DNA from: Hymenopus coronatus
Taxonomy: Eukaryota; Arthropoda; Insecta; Mantodea; Hymenopodidae
Reading direction: 5' to 3'
Length of the DNA stretch: 64,000 bases
NCBI GenBank assembly: GCA_030762935.1
Contig: CM060896.1
Location: forward strand, 14,074,001-14,138,000
Shown here: piece by piece, positions 34,676 through 44,900 of the stretch
How positions within the stretch are numbered: the stretch's first letter is position 1
Layout of the letters: the number at the start of each line of letters is the position of its first letter
Program-made: the position numbers and the translations under genes
Notes under the pieces: generated by a model
Database searches by the model: none
What the model was told of the DNA's origin: nothing
What the model saw: the letters and a program-made list of their open reading frames with translations, nothing else

Positions 34676-35394
34676 CTGACGTGTTCCATTCACATGACTA
34701 TCCCTACATCTCTGCAACAAATTATTGTTAAAAAGCTTAATCTTCTATTTACTTCATGCTAATGGGGAAAACATTAGTAGAAATAGTCTTATTACTTGCA
34801 TCCTTGTAAGTAGAAGCGAAATAAGGGAGTACCATAGGTTAAAGTGATAATCAAAAGCTGGTTGCTATGTGACTGAAGTTCCTTTGTTTGTATGGACAAG
34901 ATTTGACAAATTCTTGTATGAGAAAAGTATAAGTTTTTCAAAGCTGAAACCAAAAACAAGGGATATCTAAAAAATTATCAACTCCATGAAAAAAATGTAT
35001 ATAAATAAGATTATGTGTTTTAATGTACTCTACATTTTTTGTGTGGTAAGTTATTGTCCGTCTCTTACAGGTTAGCTGTTATGCAACATTCTGTAAAATT
35101 TATACAGAATAAACTAGTCTTCAGAGGTACTCCCAGAAAGTTCAAGATATACATCTTATTCGTCAGATAAATACCATTAATATACAATATTTTAATCAAA
35201 ATCGTCAGAGGCATTTTTGAGAAAATTTTTGAAGAAAGTTCCATGTAAAGGGTAGTTGGGGGTGGAGTTTTTTTCTTGAAATCTGTGTGTCGCATCCTTG
35301 GAAGATACCAAACCTAAATACCAAGTTTGGTATTCAACAGTCTTTTCATTTTTGAGCTATGCTGTCCAAAGACAGAGAGACAGACTGACAGCCA

Positions 35395-35444
<50 letters not shown>

Positions 35445-35590
35445 GACACATGGACCTTTTCCCAAAAATGCTTTTTTTGGACTCAGGGGGTCCCAAAACG
35501 TGTAATTCTGGAGAAATCTTGGTATGGAATTTTTGGGTACATTACAATACCTTCTCTATACGCTATGTACATAGTAAGCGTAGAGAAAGT
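34676..35590 (+). repeat. R850 copy at the start of unit 2
   Basis: Counterpart of 8157-8995. Begins CTGACGTGTTCC after AAAAC, ends TAGAGAAAGT then AAAAA. Contains a longer CA microsatellite (35396-35440). Confidence 0.93.
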
Positions 35591-35602
35591 AAAAATGAAA
35601 AA

Positions 35603-36505
35603 TCTGGTGTAATCCATTCACATGACTTTCTCTATATCTCTGCAACAAATTTTTGTTAAAAAGTTTATGCTTCTATTTACTTCATGCTAAGTGAGAAAAA
35701 TTTAGCAGAAACAGTCTATTACTTGCTTCCCTGAAGGTGGAAGCAAAATAAGGGAGTACCATAGGTTAAAGTGATAACAAAAGATGATTGCTATGTGACT
35801 GAAGTTCCTTTGTTTGTACGGACAGCAATTGCTAAGTTCCTGTATGAGAAAATTATAAGTTTTAAAGCTGAAACTAAAAACAAGGAGTATCTCAAAAACG
35901 ATCAACTCCACGAAAAAAATGTATATAACATCAATTGTGTGTTTTAATGTGCTCTACATGTTTTGTGTGGTAAGTTTTTGTCTATCTCTTACGATTTACC
36001 AGTTACACAAAATTCCGTAAAATTCATCCAGAATAAAGTAGTCTTCAGAGGCAATCCCCAGAAAATTCAAGATATACATATTATTTGTCAAGTATATATC
36101 TTTAATATATGATTTTTTTAATCCAAATCGCTAGAGCCATATTTTAGGAAATCAAAATTTTCGAAACTTTTTCCATGTGAAGGGTAGTTGGGGGTGGGGG
36201 ATTTTCTTGAAAATCTTTGAGTCCCATCCTTGAAAGATATGGAACTTAAATACCAAGCTTGGTATTTAACGGTCTTTTTGTTTTTGAGCTGTGCTGTCCA
36301 CAGACACATATACACATAGACAGATTGACACACACACACATACACAGACAAACACACACACGGAAATTTTTCTAAAAATGCTTTTTTTGAATTCAGGTGG
36401 TCTCAAAACATGTACTTTTCGGTAAAATTTCGGTATCAAATTTTTTGGTGCAATGCAATCAATACCTTCTCTATACACTATGTACATTGTACATATAGAG
36501 AAAGT
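35603..36505 (+). repeat. R850 copy 2 of unit 2, full length
   Basis: Counterpart of 9004-9920, but keeps the 5' end (TCTGGTGTAATCCATTCAC) that unit 1 lost. Head-to-tail with the previous copy across a 12-bp gap. Confidence 0.93.
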
Positions 36506-36510
36506 AAAAG

Positions 36511-36740
36511 TGTATTAGATGAATATAAACAGTATAAGGCATTGTGTGATATTTTATCAGAAACAAACTTCAGAGTTGACATTTTGATAGAAGATTTAAA
36601 GCCAGTGACATTGTGTTCTTCAAATATACTCCCATTATATCCGTAGACATAGAAAGAAGTATCACCTAGTATAAAACAGTGCTAGCTAACAACCACAGAT
36701 TCATGAATTTTGAAAACTTGAGGATCACTATGGTGATTAA
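36511..36740 (+). pseudogene. hAT-like transposase C-terminus (unit 2)
   Basis: Same piece as 9926-10150: YKQYKALCDILSETNFR and VDIERS near 36643. It retains FENLRITMV, where unit 1 has a small deletion, but carries its own stops. No upstream part exists in unit 2. Confidence 0.7.
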
Positions 36741-37562
36741 TTGCAATGCTGACTAAGGTAGGCTTACTTAATATAATTTTTATAGAATGACTTACTTAAC
36801 AGATTATCTGTAGTAATAAGAGGTTACCATACTAAGAAAAAGTATAGTTTTACAATACAATTACTCACAAAATATTATTACATCTAATATTAATTTTTAT
36901 GATGGTAGTCTAGAGTTTTCATTTGGTCATTTTTTAAATATTTTAGGTCATTTTAAGAGAAGTTTTGAGACATTTTATAGGTCATTTTTTGCCATTTTTA
37001 AGGTCATTAAGTTGCAAGCCCTACTTATGAGTATCTTAACTGCTTTTTTTGTAATATACAAGGTTCTCTGCATGTATCATTGCACTATGACCCCAAACTG
37101 TATTACTGTCATAAAAATGTGGGTATACTAGTTCATAATAAACTTTTAATAAGGCATCTAATTGAACAAGTTTTGTCATTTGCTTTTATACAAAAAGGCT
37201 TGAGATTTATTTCGAAAATGTTTTAATTTATATTTCATTGCTATAATGTATTTATTATATTCATTTTTAGCACCTTTAATGTTCATTTTGCACCTTTTAG
37301 TTTTTGTTTTGACTGCCATATCATGCTAATGTTATTATAACATTGCTACTTTTTACATGTTTCAATTTAATTAATATTTTTTATGAAGATAATTTATTTA
37401 TAATTTATCCGGTTTACTCTGCCCTTGATGCAGCAATAAATACTATGGATTATTGTTGTTTCAATAAAAAATAGTGCATTTTGATTCATATAAAAGGATA
37501 ATAAGCTTGTGAAACTATGTTCTATTGATAAGGGGCCTCCATTTTGTTTTTGTGTTCAATAG
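36741..37562. other. AT-rich tail after the hAT-like piece (unit 2)
   Basis: Counterpart of 10151-10972, ending in the same acceptor-like TTCAATAG. Confidence 0.5.
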
Positions 37563-37611
37563 AGAGGAGTACACTGATAAGTCTCTTGAAACATTTCTCA
37601 AGAGTAGTGAT

Positions 37612-37851
37612 GCCCGAGTGGTGGTAGCGTGTCTGCCTCACATTCATAGGTCACAAATTCGAATCTCGCTTAGGGTGAGTTACCCGAATAATTTTTTTTT
37701 CCCCCAGGTTTTTCCCTTATCCTGAGAGGACGAATGTCAAATAACTTAAGGCTCCATGGTCCTAAGATCATTTCAGCATCATTTCACCAATTGCATTCAC
37801 CATCCAATATGACCAATCAGGTTAAAGGACATTAAGCTGCATAAAAAAAAA
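37612..37851 (+). mobile_element. S2-family SINE with R850 in its A-tail (unit 2)
   Basis: Counterpart of 11022-11262. The left 11-bp duplication is at 37601-37611. The right one is displaced to 38742-38752 by the R850 copy that entered the poly-A tail. Confidence 0.93.
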
Positions 37852-38737
37852 TCTGATGTGTACCATTCACATGACTTTCTCCATATCCCTGCAACAAATA
37901 ATTCTTAAAAAGCTTTATACTTCTATTTACTTTATGCTAATCAGAAAAAAATAGCAGAAATAGTCTAATTACTCGCTTCCTTGTAAGTAGAAGCGAAATA
38001 AGGGACAACCATAGGTTAAAGTGATAGTCAAAAGCTGGTTGCTATGTCAATGAAGTTCCTTTGTTTATATGGATAGGAGTTGACAAGTTCCTGTATGAGA
38101 AAGTATAGTTTTTCATAGCAGAAAAAAAAATAAGTAATGTCACAAAAACGACGAACTCCACGAAAAAAATGTATATACCATAAATTGTGTGTTTTAATTT
38201 GCTCTACATTTTTTGTGTAGTAAGTTTTTGTCCATCTCTTACGGTTTAGCAGTTATTCAAAATTTAGTAAAATTCATCCAGAATAAACTACTCTTCAGAG
38301 GCTATTGCCAGAAAATTTAAGATATACATTTTATTTGTCAGGTAAATATGTTTAATATACAAAATTTTAATCAAAATCGTTATAGCCATTTTTGAGAAAA
38401 TCAAAATTTTCGAAAAAAGTTTCATGTAAAGGGTAGTTGGGGCTGGGGGGGATTTTTCTCAAAATCTTCGGGTCGCATCCCTGGAAGATACTAAAATTAA
38501 TTACCAAGTTTGATATTTTACCGACTTTTCGTTTTTGAGTTATCGTGTTCACAGACACACGGACACACTCACACACACACACACACTCACAAAAACGTGG
38601 ACCTTTTTGTGAAAATGCTTTTTTTGGATATTGGTGACCCTAAAACATATATTTCCGGTGAAATCTCGGTATCAAATTTTTGGGTGGAGTGCAATACTTT
38701 CTCTATACACTATGTACATAGTGGGTATGGAGAAAGT
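37852..38737 (+). repeat. R850, unit 2-specific insertion
   Basis: TCTGATGTG to AGAAAGT, 886 bp, inside the poly-A tail of the S2 SINE. Unit 1 has the uninterrupted A-tail (about 11253-11263), so the ends of the element are defined to within the A-run. Confidence 0.96.
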
Positions 38738-38914
38738 AAAAAGAGTAGTGATAGTGTAGTTAGTAGGTACCAACATATATTCAGACAACACTTCAAAATG
38801 TTGAAAAAGTGCAGATTGGACGCTCCATTTCCAAGTGAATTATTTACTTTATATCAACTGCATCTTCTTGTAATAAACCAGGGGGAGTAGAGAACTATAT
38901 GAGGCGGTCAAGTG

Positions 38915-39199
38915 CAAAACTCGCCTAATCCAAAAATTAAAAAAATTGAGTTGGACATGGGATTCAATACTTATTGCAGTTCTCTATGAACTGGTGACTT
39001 CAGGTTTGAACAAAACACATCTAATACGCCTTCAAGAGAGCCCAGAAAACTGCTGTTTAATGCAAAACTCTTCAAATCCATCATGACGGTTGATGCAGAA
39101 GTTGTCTAATCCATCTTGCAATTCACAGCAAAACTTGCCTTATCCAATACTTATGTCGCTACAATTGTGCTGTGTGAAGAGCAAAACTCGCTGTATCCA
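38915..39199 (+). repeat. Subterminal repeat array, left end of the Sola-like element
   Basis: Five direct copies of a CAAAACTCGCCTTATCCA-like 18-mer at 38915-38932, 39063-39080, 39096-39113, 39129-39146 and 39182-39199. Two more in the same orientation lie at the right end (41495-41512, 41526-41543) and an inverted one in the right TIR (41707-41723). Regular repetition near the ends suggests transposase binding sites. Confidence 0.88.
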
Positions 39200-39310
39200 A
39201 CACTAAGATATATAGCAGTTCGCTTCTATATTTTCCTACATTGGCAGTTCTGCGTAACTCTAATTGCTTTCAGTTTAGCTTTGACTGGTCTAAGGTGCAG
39301 ACGTGTTATT

Positions 39311-41189
39311 ATGGAATCTTCTGATATCCCAAAAGGGGTAGTAGAACTAGGAAACGAGCATCCCGTGAATCCAAACCTGAAAGAGAGTTGAGGGAAAGGT
39401 ATGTAAGATCAAATTTCAAATAAAAGTATTCTTCCTTGTTCACAAAAATTACTCATTAAGGAGTAAACAGATAGCTTAAACAATACTGTCTCTATTGTTA
39501 AAGGCATTCAGCAAGCCTCGGCCCACGCATGCCTGCCTGCAATCACAACAGCAAGTCATTCCAATGCAGTAACTTGACACAGAGGGATGTAAGGAAATTC
39601 CACGAAGCCTTCTACAGCTGCAGTTCTAAAATTAAACACGCTGACTTACTGTTCTACTGATATACCTAAACAGCAGCGTACAGTCAAAGGCGGTTCTTGG
39701 AAGGATTTTACAACAACGTGTGCAAGGTCCACTCGTTCAGGTGTGTCAGAAAACTTTTCTAGGTATTTTGCAAATATCAAAAGACAGAGTGCAGCGCGTC
39801 TGTAAAAGACATCTTGAAACTGGAGTGGCGCCAAAGGAACTGCGAGGTGGAGACAGGGTGTCACAAAAAAATAATAATAAGAGGGAATCTGCAATTAAAT
39901 TCATACAGAAATTTGAAGTACTTTACGTCCATTATTCCAGGAGCAAAACCTCTACACGACAATACTTACCAGGCGAATTGAGTATTAATAAGATGAGACG
40001 AATGTATAATGCAGAAGTATCTAATTCTTTAAAAGTCTCTAAGAGTTTCTTTCGCAATATTTTTAATACAACATTTAATATAGGCTTCAAAAGCCCTGTT
40101 TCTGATGTATGCTCAGTTTGTCTTTCTTATGATGAGAAAATAAAACTAGAAATAGATCAAACTAAATGTTCTGATTTGCTGATAGCTAAACGAGTACACA
40201 AACTTAGAGCTAAGGCTTATTTTGATCTCCTGAAAGAAGAAGATGATAAGGTAGCAACATTTTCATTTGATTCTCAGAAAAATATGGTACTGCCAAAAGT
40301 ACAGGATCAAGCAGCATATTACAGTAGGCAGTTATACATGTATAACTTTCCCATTGTGCAGGGTTCATCCAAGACAACACTGACAAAACAGAATGTTTCT
40401 AATTTTGTGTGGACAGAAAATGAACGTCCTAAAGGCTCAAACGAAATTGTGTCAGCAGTATACAGTCATTTATGCAAATCTGATTTTTCTGAAATTAAGA
40501 AAGTCAGGCTATTTGCAGATGAATACTGTGGACAAAATAAAAACACTACTATAATAGGCATGTGCAATAAATGGCTTGCTATTCAAGCACCGCAGAACGT
40601 GAAGGTGGTAGAAATGATATTTCCTACTCCTGGCCATTCAGTCATCCCTCCTGATCGTGTTTTCGGGCTAATAGAAAAAGAAGTAAGAATGTGAAACACT
40701 TTTAGTAGGCCTGAAGAATATTTTGAAATCTATAAAAATCATGGAACGGGAATCAGGATAGGGACAGATGTACCAATGCAAGATTGGAAGTATGCTGCCA
40801 AGGAAACATTGAAGTCACCAGGATCCTGGTATTTTATATTAAAGACTTCTAAACGTATCGTTTTACAGCGTTCTACTTCTGGCAAAGTTCTAGCACAAGG
40901 CGAAGCAAATTATCGGTAAGGTAAGTCAATTGTGAAGCGAGTCAAAACCTTAGAAATGCGTATTGCAAAGAATTTAGATGTAGGTTTGTTAGTAAAGGAG
41001 GAAAACGTTCAAGATATCAGCAATTTATTAAAAAAAAAAAAACATTTTGGTGAAAACTGGGAAGAAAATGAGAGCCTTGTATTTTACAATAACGTAATAT
41101 CTAAAAACAGTATTACCAATGTCAATGAAGAAACAGATGCTCTTTGTGAAAGCTTCTTGGATAGTGAGGAAGAACAACTTAGATTTTGA
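39311..41189 (+). pseudogene. Transposase of the Sola-like element, nearly open but damaged
   Basis: I recognise the protein type as an arthropod DDE-like transposase/DUF group with a GQNKN box; the superfamily name is not certain. A first exon-like piece (39311-39402, RKRASRESKPERELRER) ends at GTATGT. A Cys/His-bearing piece, MPACNHNSKSFQCSNLTQRD, occupies about 39525-39590. After a frameshift a long frame runs to 41189, with VCQKTFLGILQISKDRVQRV, RQYLPGELSINKMRRMYNAE, DVCSVC, ATFSFDSQKNMVLPKVQDQA, FADEYCGQNKNTTIIGMCNK and FPTPGHSVIPPDRVFG. Two in-frame stops interrupt it (TGA 40692-40694, TAA 40917-40919). Likely acidic residues lie in FSFD, FADE and the PPD region. Confidence 0.8.
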
Positions 41190-41742
41190 TATGATTGTTT
41201 TTTGAACATAAATGACTAGTATTGTCTTTTATATGTATAATATATAAAATATGTTACAAATCATAATATGTCATATGAAAACTGGTCTAGTAGTGAGAAA
41301 AATCTGAAAGTGAGTCATTCACCCTTATGTGAAAAGGGTGTCAAAATTGTGAAAATGTATTTAATCAGTATATAGTCAGAAATTGTTTTAATTAAACAAG
41401 TATTGCAAGAAGTCAATTATTAACGTTGTGAAACTAAATATTAAGAAGTGTGAAAATGTTTGCACTTAATTGTAATTTAATATTGTGTTTCCACCAAAAC
41501 TCGCCAAATCCACTACCGTTTGGTGCAAAACTCGCCTTATCCAAATTTAAATTCTGATTTACGCCATATTATTTGAGAATGATTTTCCAGAGAATGCAGA
41601 CATCTTTAAGGATCTAGTTGTGACCTGATAATATTAAGAGAATTTTCAAACGTTCTACAGTTTTCCTAATTTTAGTTTTTCGCGTTTTCTGAAAAATTGT
41701 TTTACCTGGATAAGGCGAGTTTTAATCTTGACGGCCTCATAT

Positions 41743-42286
41743 GGAAAATGAATGACATTGAAAATGTTCATGCTAGCATTTTGTAGAAATGCCATTCTGT
41801 ATCTTTGCATACTAGAGACCATGTATTTAAAAGAAGACTTTGATTTTGATGTCTATAAACTTCAAATTGCCCATCTGTAAAGCTTACAGATTTCACCTCA
41901 CAGGAACTGCACAGGGCTGCCACTGGAGGGGAATAAGATTTGAGACATATTGTTTTGTTATTAGTTAGACTATCATCCAAGGAAGGAGCTTCTACTCTAT
42001 TAATGCTGTGTCTCCATGAAGTCTGACAATCCTCAATACATGAAGTTGGAGGAAGAAAGCTTGAGAAGGACACTTAGTGTCATAAAATGGCATGATCAAT
42101 TTCGCAGAACTATGTGTGAGAGAAGTTTAATTTGACCACACATAGTTCATATTTAAACATTAAACCATAAATGGCAATTCTTTCACTACTATTGAATCAA
42201 CAAAGGAACAAATAAAAAGCAGTTGTTTGATTAAGTGAAGACTAAATCGTAAAAGCACAAACAAAATTACTTTAGATTTGCTCTTT

Positions 42287-42370
<84 letters not shown>

Positions 42371-43164
42371 TATTTATGACCTTGCGATGTAAGGCATGAT
42401 AGGAGTAGTAAACCGAGGATTGCAGGATTGAAGCCAGTCAAGATGTACATTCTGCATTCAAGAAAAACTTTGGAAAAGGATGGGGAGGGCCCAATTAAAG
42501 CAATCGGTGTGGAGGCTTGGTTGGAAGGTGACAGGTTTTCATTGAATACAGAAGTGAAATTTTTTGTTAAATTTAAAAAAATTCACTTACATAATTTCAC
42601 AGCATTATAAGATCAGATAATTTTGAGTTATCAATATCCCAATGGCCATGCAGTCCAAGGTATGGAGCATACTGATGTGGTTGGAGGTTCACCCCCCAGA
42701 GTACTAAAATATTTATATTTATTTATTTTAGCACCTCACATCCATTATTGGGTGTACTTGAATGGGTTAAGATAAAAGAGTCATGAAATTAACAAGTTTA
42801 ACATTAGCAGAATAGCACTTTCAGTCTCCCCTGAAGGTGCAACTATTATAAATGTGCCATATATCACACTTGTTTAGTTAGTTTTAAATAAACAATTATT
42901 GCCAATTGTGAGGCTTGGTTCCAGCCTAAGCTATATTATGATTCGCTGTCATAAACAATTATAAGTGGCTATTTAGTGCAATTTTAGAGGATCACATTTA
43001 GTTTAGAGCCTATACTAAATATTAAATAGTAATGGTTGTGAGGATATTAGAGGTGTTATGGTAGAAGTGTGAGCTGCAGCAGTCAGCACACAAGCTGTCG
43101 TGCAGTTTCATAGCAAAGCACGATAGATCAAGAGCTTTGGTTGCGAAAAGCAGGAATACAAAAT
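41743..43164. other. Non-coding stretch (unit 2 copy of 11401-12819)
   Basis: No gene supported. Contains the compound microsatellite at 42289-42369. Confidence 0.6.
42289..42369. repeat. (GT)n(GA)n compound microsatellite
   Basis: About 16 GT units followed by about 22 GA units. Unit 1 has a GT tract with only a trace of GA. Confidence 0.97.
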
Positions 43165-43740
43165 TCTTATGTGTTACATTCACATGAAAATCTCTACCTA
43201 TCCTGCAACAAAAAATAGTTATTAAATCATATCTCCCGTTTACTTCATGCTAATCAAGATAACATTAGCCAGAAAAGGTTTTATTACTTATTTCTTTGTA
43301 GGTGCAAGAGAATAAGGGAATACACTAGGCTAAAGACATAGTAAAATCTCTTAAGAGCTGATGATGACTTAAAAATTCTATTCTCTTTGCATGCAGAAGG
43401 AAACAAAAATTAGAGGAAAAAAAGAAGAAAAAACCAATCATATCTTTCCGTATGAGAAAAGCATTATTTTGAATCATTTAAACAAATGTCTTGAAAACAC
43501 TTAACTCCACAATAAAAAAAAAAGAAAATCTGTATCAGCAGTTTCTCAGTTATGTAAAAGTCATCCAGAATGAAGACTACTTCAGAGGCTATTCCCAGAA
43601 AATTCAAGATATATGTTTTATTTGTCATAAAATGTCCAAGATACATGATGTTTTAATTAAAATCATTACAATCATTTTTGAGAAAGTCTATAATTACTAA
43701 AAAAATTCCTTGTAAAGGCTAGTTTGGGATGGGAGATTTT
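43165..43740 (+). repeat. R850, diverged and 3'-truncated (unit 2)
   Basis: Counterpart of 12820-13390, again ending at a T-run, here shorter (43738-43759). Confidence 0.85.
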
Positions 43741-43779
43741 TTTTTTTTTTTTTTTTTTTATGATTTTGAATCATCATTA

Positions 43780-44880
43780 TACTACATACAGGAATCCTGA
43801 TGTATAATTTAATCTCAAAAAAGATGAACGACAAGCATCCACCGAAGTTCAGGAAGCATGTTAAGAAATTTAACACTGTTTCTATAACGTACAAGAGTTT
43901 TGTGAGTTCTTTAGCCACAATTCACGAATGATGTAAATAGGATTATTATGTTGTATATAATTGTTAATATAATCATGATTACTGTGTATTGGATTACATA
44001 AATTTCAGATAATTGTAACGTGTACTTGATGAAACCTTGAAATTGTAATTAATTTCCAATTGGTGAATAATAAGAAAATTAGTGCTTAAAGAATATGAAG
44101 ATCAGTAGAGAAATCATTAAAAATCACAATTTTTAATTGGCCAAGAACTGCTGATATTGGTGAAAATATTCCTGACTTGTGAGCAATGCTTTAAGAGGAA
44201 TGAAGGATATTTTCTGAATTTATTCGAGCAGCATTGGGCATTGGTATGAATCAAATCTGAAACATTTTTACATCAACAGTTATACATGAGAAAACCTTGT
44301 AGTTGATGGATTCCACATAAACTTACTCCTGATCAAAAACAACCTGCACTGATTGGGACAGAAAAACTCCGGCACTTCAATTTTGGTTTGGAATATTGTT
44401 ACTGTTGATGAATTTTGGATTTATTGGTATATCCTGAAAATAAAACTCAAGCAACTTAATGGACCTATCTAACAGAATCTAAGCCTACAATACTCCAACC
44501 AATTTGCAGTGCTGGTGGCTAGTTATCTTTCTAAAACTGGGCGTATTCCTATTATAGCATTAGAAAAGTACATACTATTACTGCCAACTAGTGTATATAT
44601 ATATCTATTTTTGAAAAATGTTTTGAGAAATTATCAAAAGAAAAAATTGTTTTACATCTGACACTTTGGACCAACCATGATACTGACCTGACCTAGCAGC
44701 TCATGATTTCTTTAAGTTTCAAAAACTTGAAAATAAAATTCATGGAAACACATTTTGTCGTCAGATGATGCAAGTTTATGAAGCGTCTTAGGAAGAATGG
44801 TGTAAATGCTTTGAACTGGCTTCATCAAATTCAAATGTATACAATATTTTTGAGTTGGGTTTGTAACACTTAAGTATCAC
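43780..44880 (+). pseudogene. mariner transposase relic, second lineage (unit 2)
   Basis: Counterpart of 13440-14560 with the same broken frames (WIPHKLTPDQKQ, FLSKTGRIPIIALE). About 65 bp around the damaged second catalytic block are deleted here compared with unit 1 (near 44657). Confidence 0.72.
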
Positions 44881-44900
44881 TTAAGTATAATCTTTCCAGA

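Larger units (their letters stand above)
37563..38890 (+). pseudogene. Exon-like ORF split by SINE and R850 (unit 2)
   Basis: REEYTDKSLETFLKSSD, then the nested SINE and R850 insertions (37612-38741), then the frame resumes with SVVSRYQHIFRQHFKMLKK and CRLDAPFPSELFTLYQLHLL, stop at 38888-38890. Compared with unit 1 it has four more codons in frame. The protein family is not recognised. Good acceptor-like sequence at 37548-37562; no clear donor because the frame ends in a stop. Confidence 0.45.
38901..41738 (+). mobile_element. TIR DNA transposon, Sola-like, 2838 bp (unit 2 only)
   Basis: Inverted repeats of about 32 bp: left GAGGCGGTCAAGTGCAAAAC continuing TCGCCTAATCCA; right (reverse complement) GAGGCCGTCAAGATTAAAAC continuing TCGCCTTATCCA. 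The flanks are ATAT at 38897-38900 and 41739-41742. The empty site survives in unit 1 (GAACTTTATGG near 11401). A 4-bp ATAT duplication with GAGG ends fits Sola elements; a TA duplication with TGAGG ends is formally possible. The TIR-inner 18-mer CAAAACTCGCCTTATCCA is repeated near both ends. It carries one transposase-like gene. Confidence 0.92.

Noticed and set aside
35298..35659. ORFs of 104-110 codons in unit 2
   Set aside because: They lie inside an R850 copy and consist largely of its CA microsatellite.
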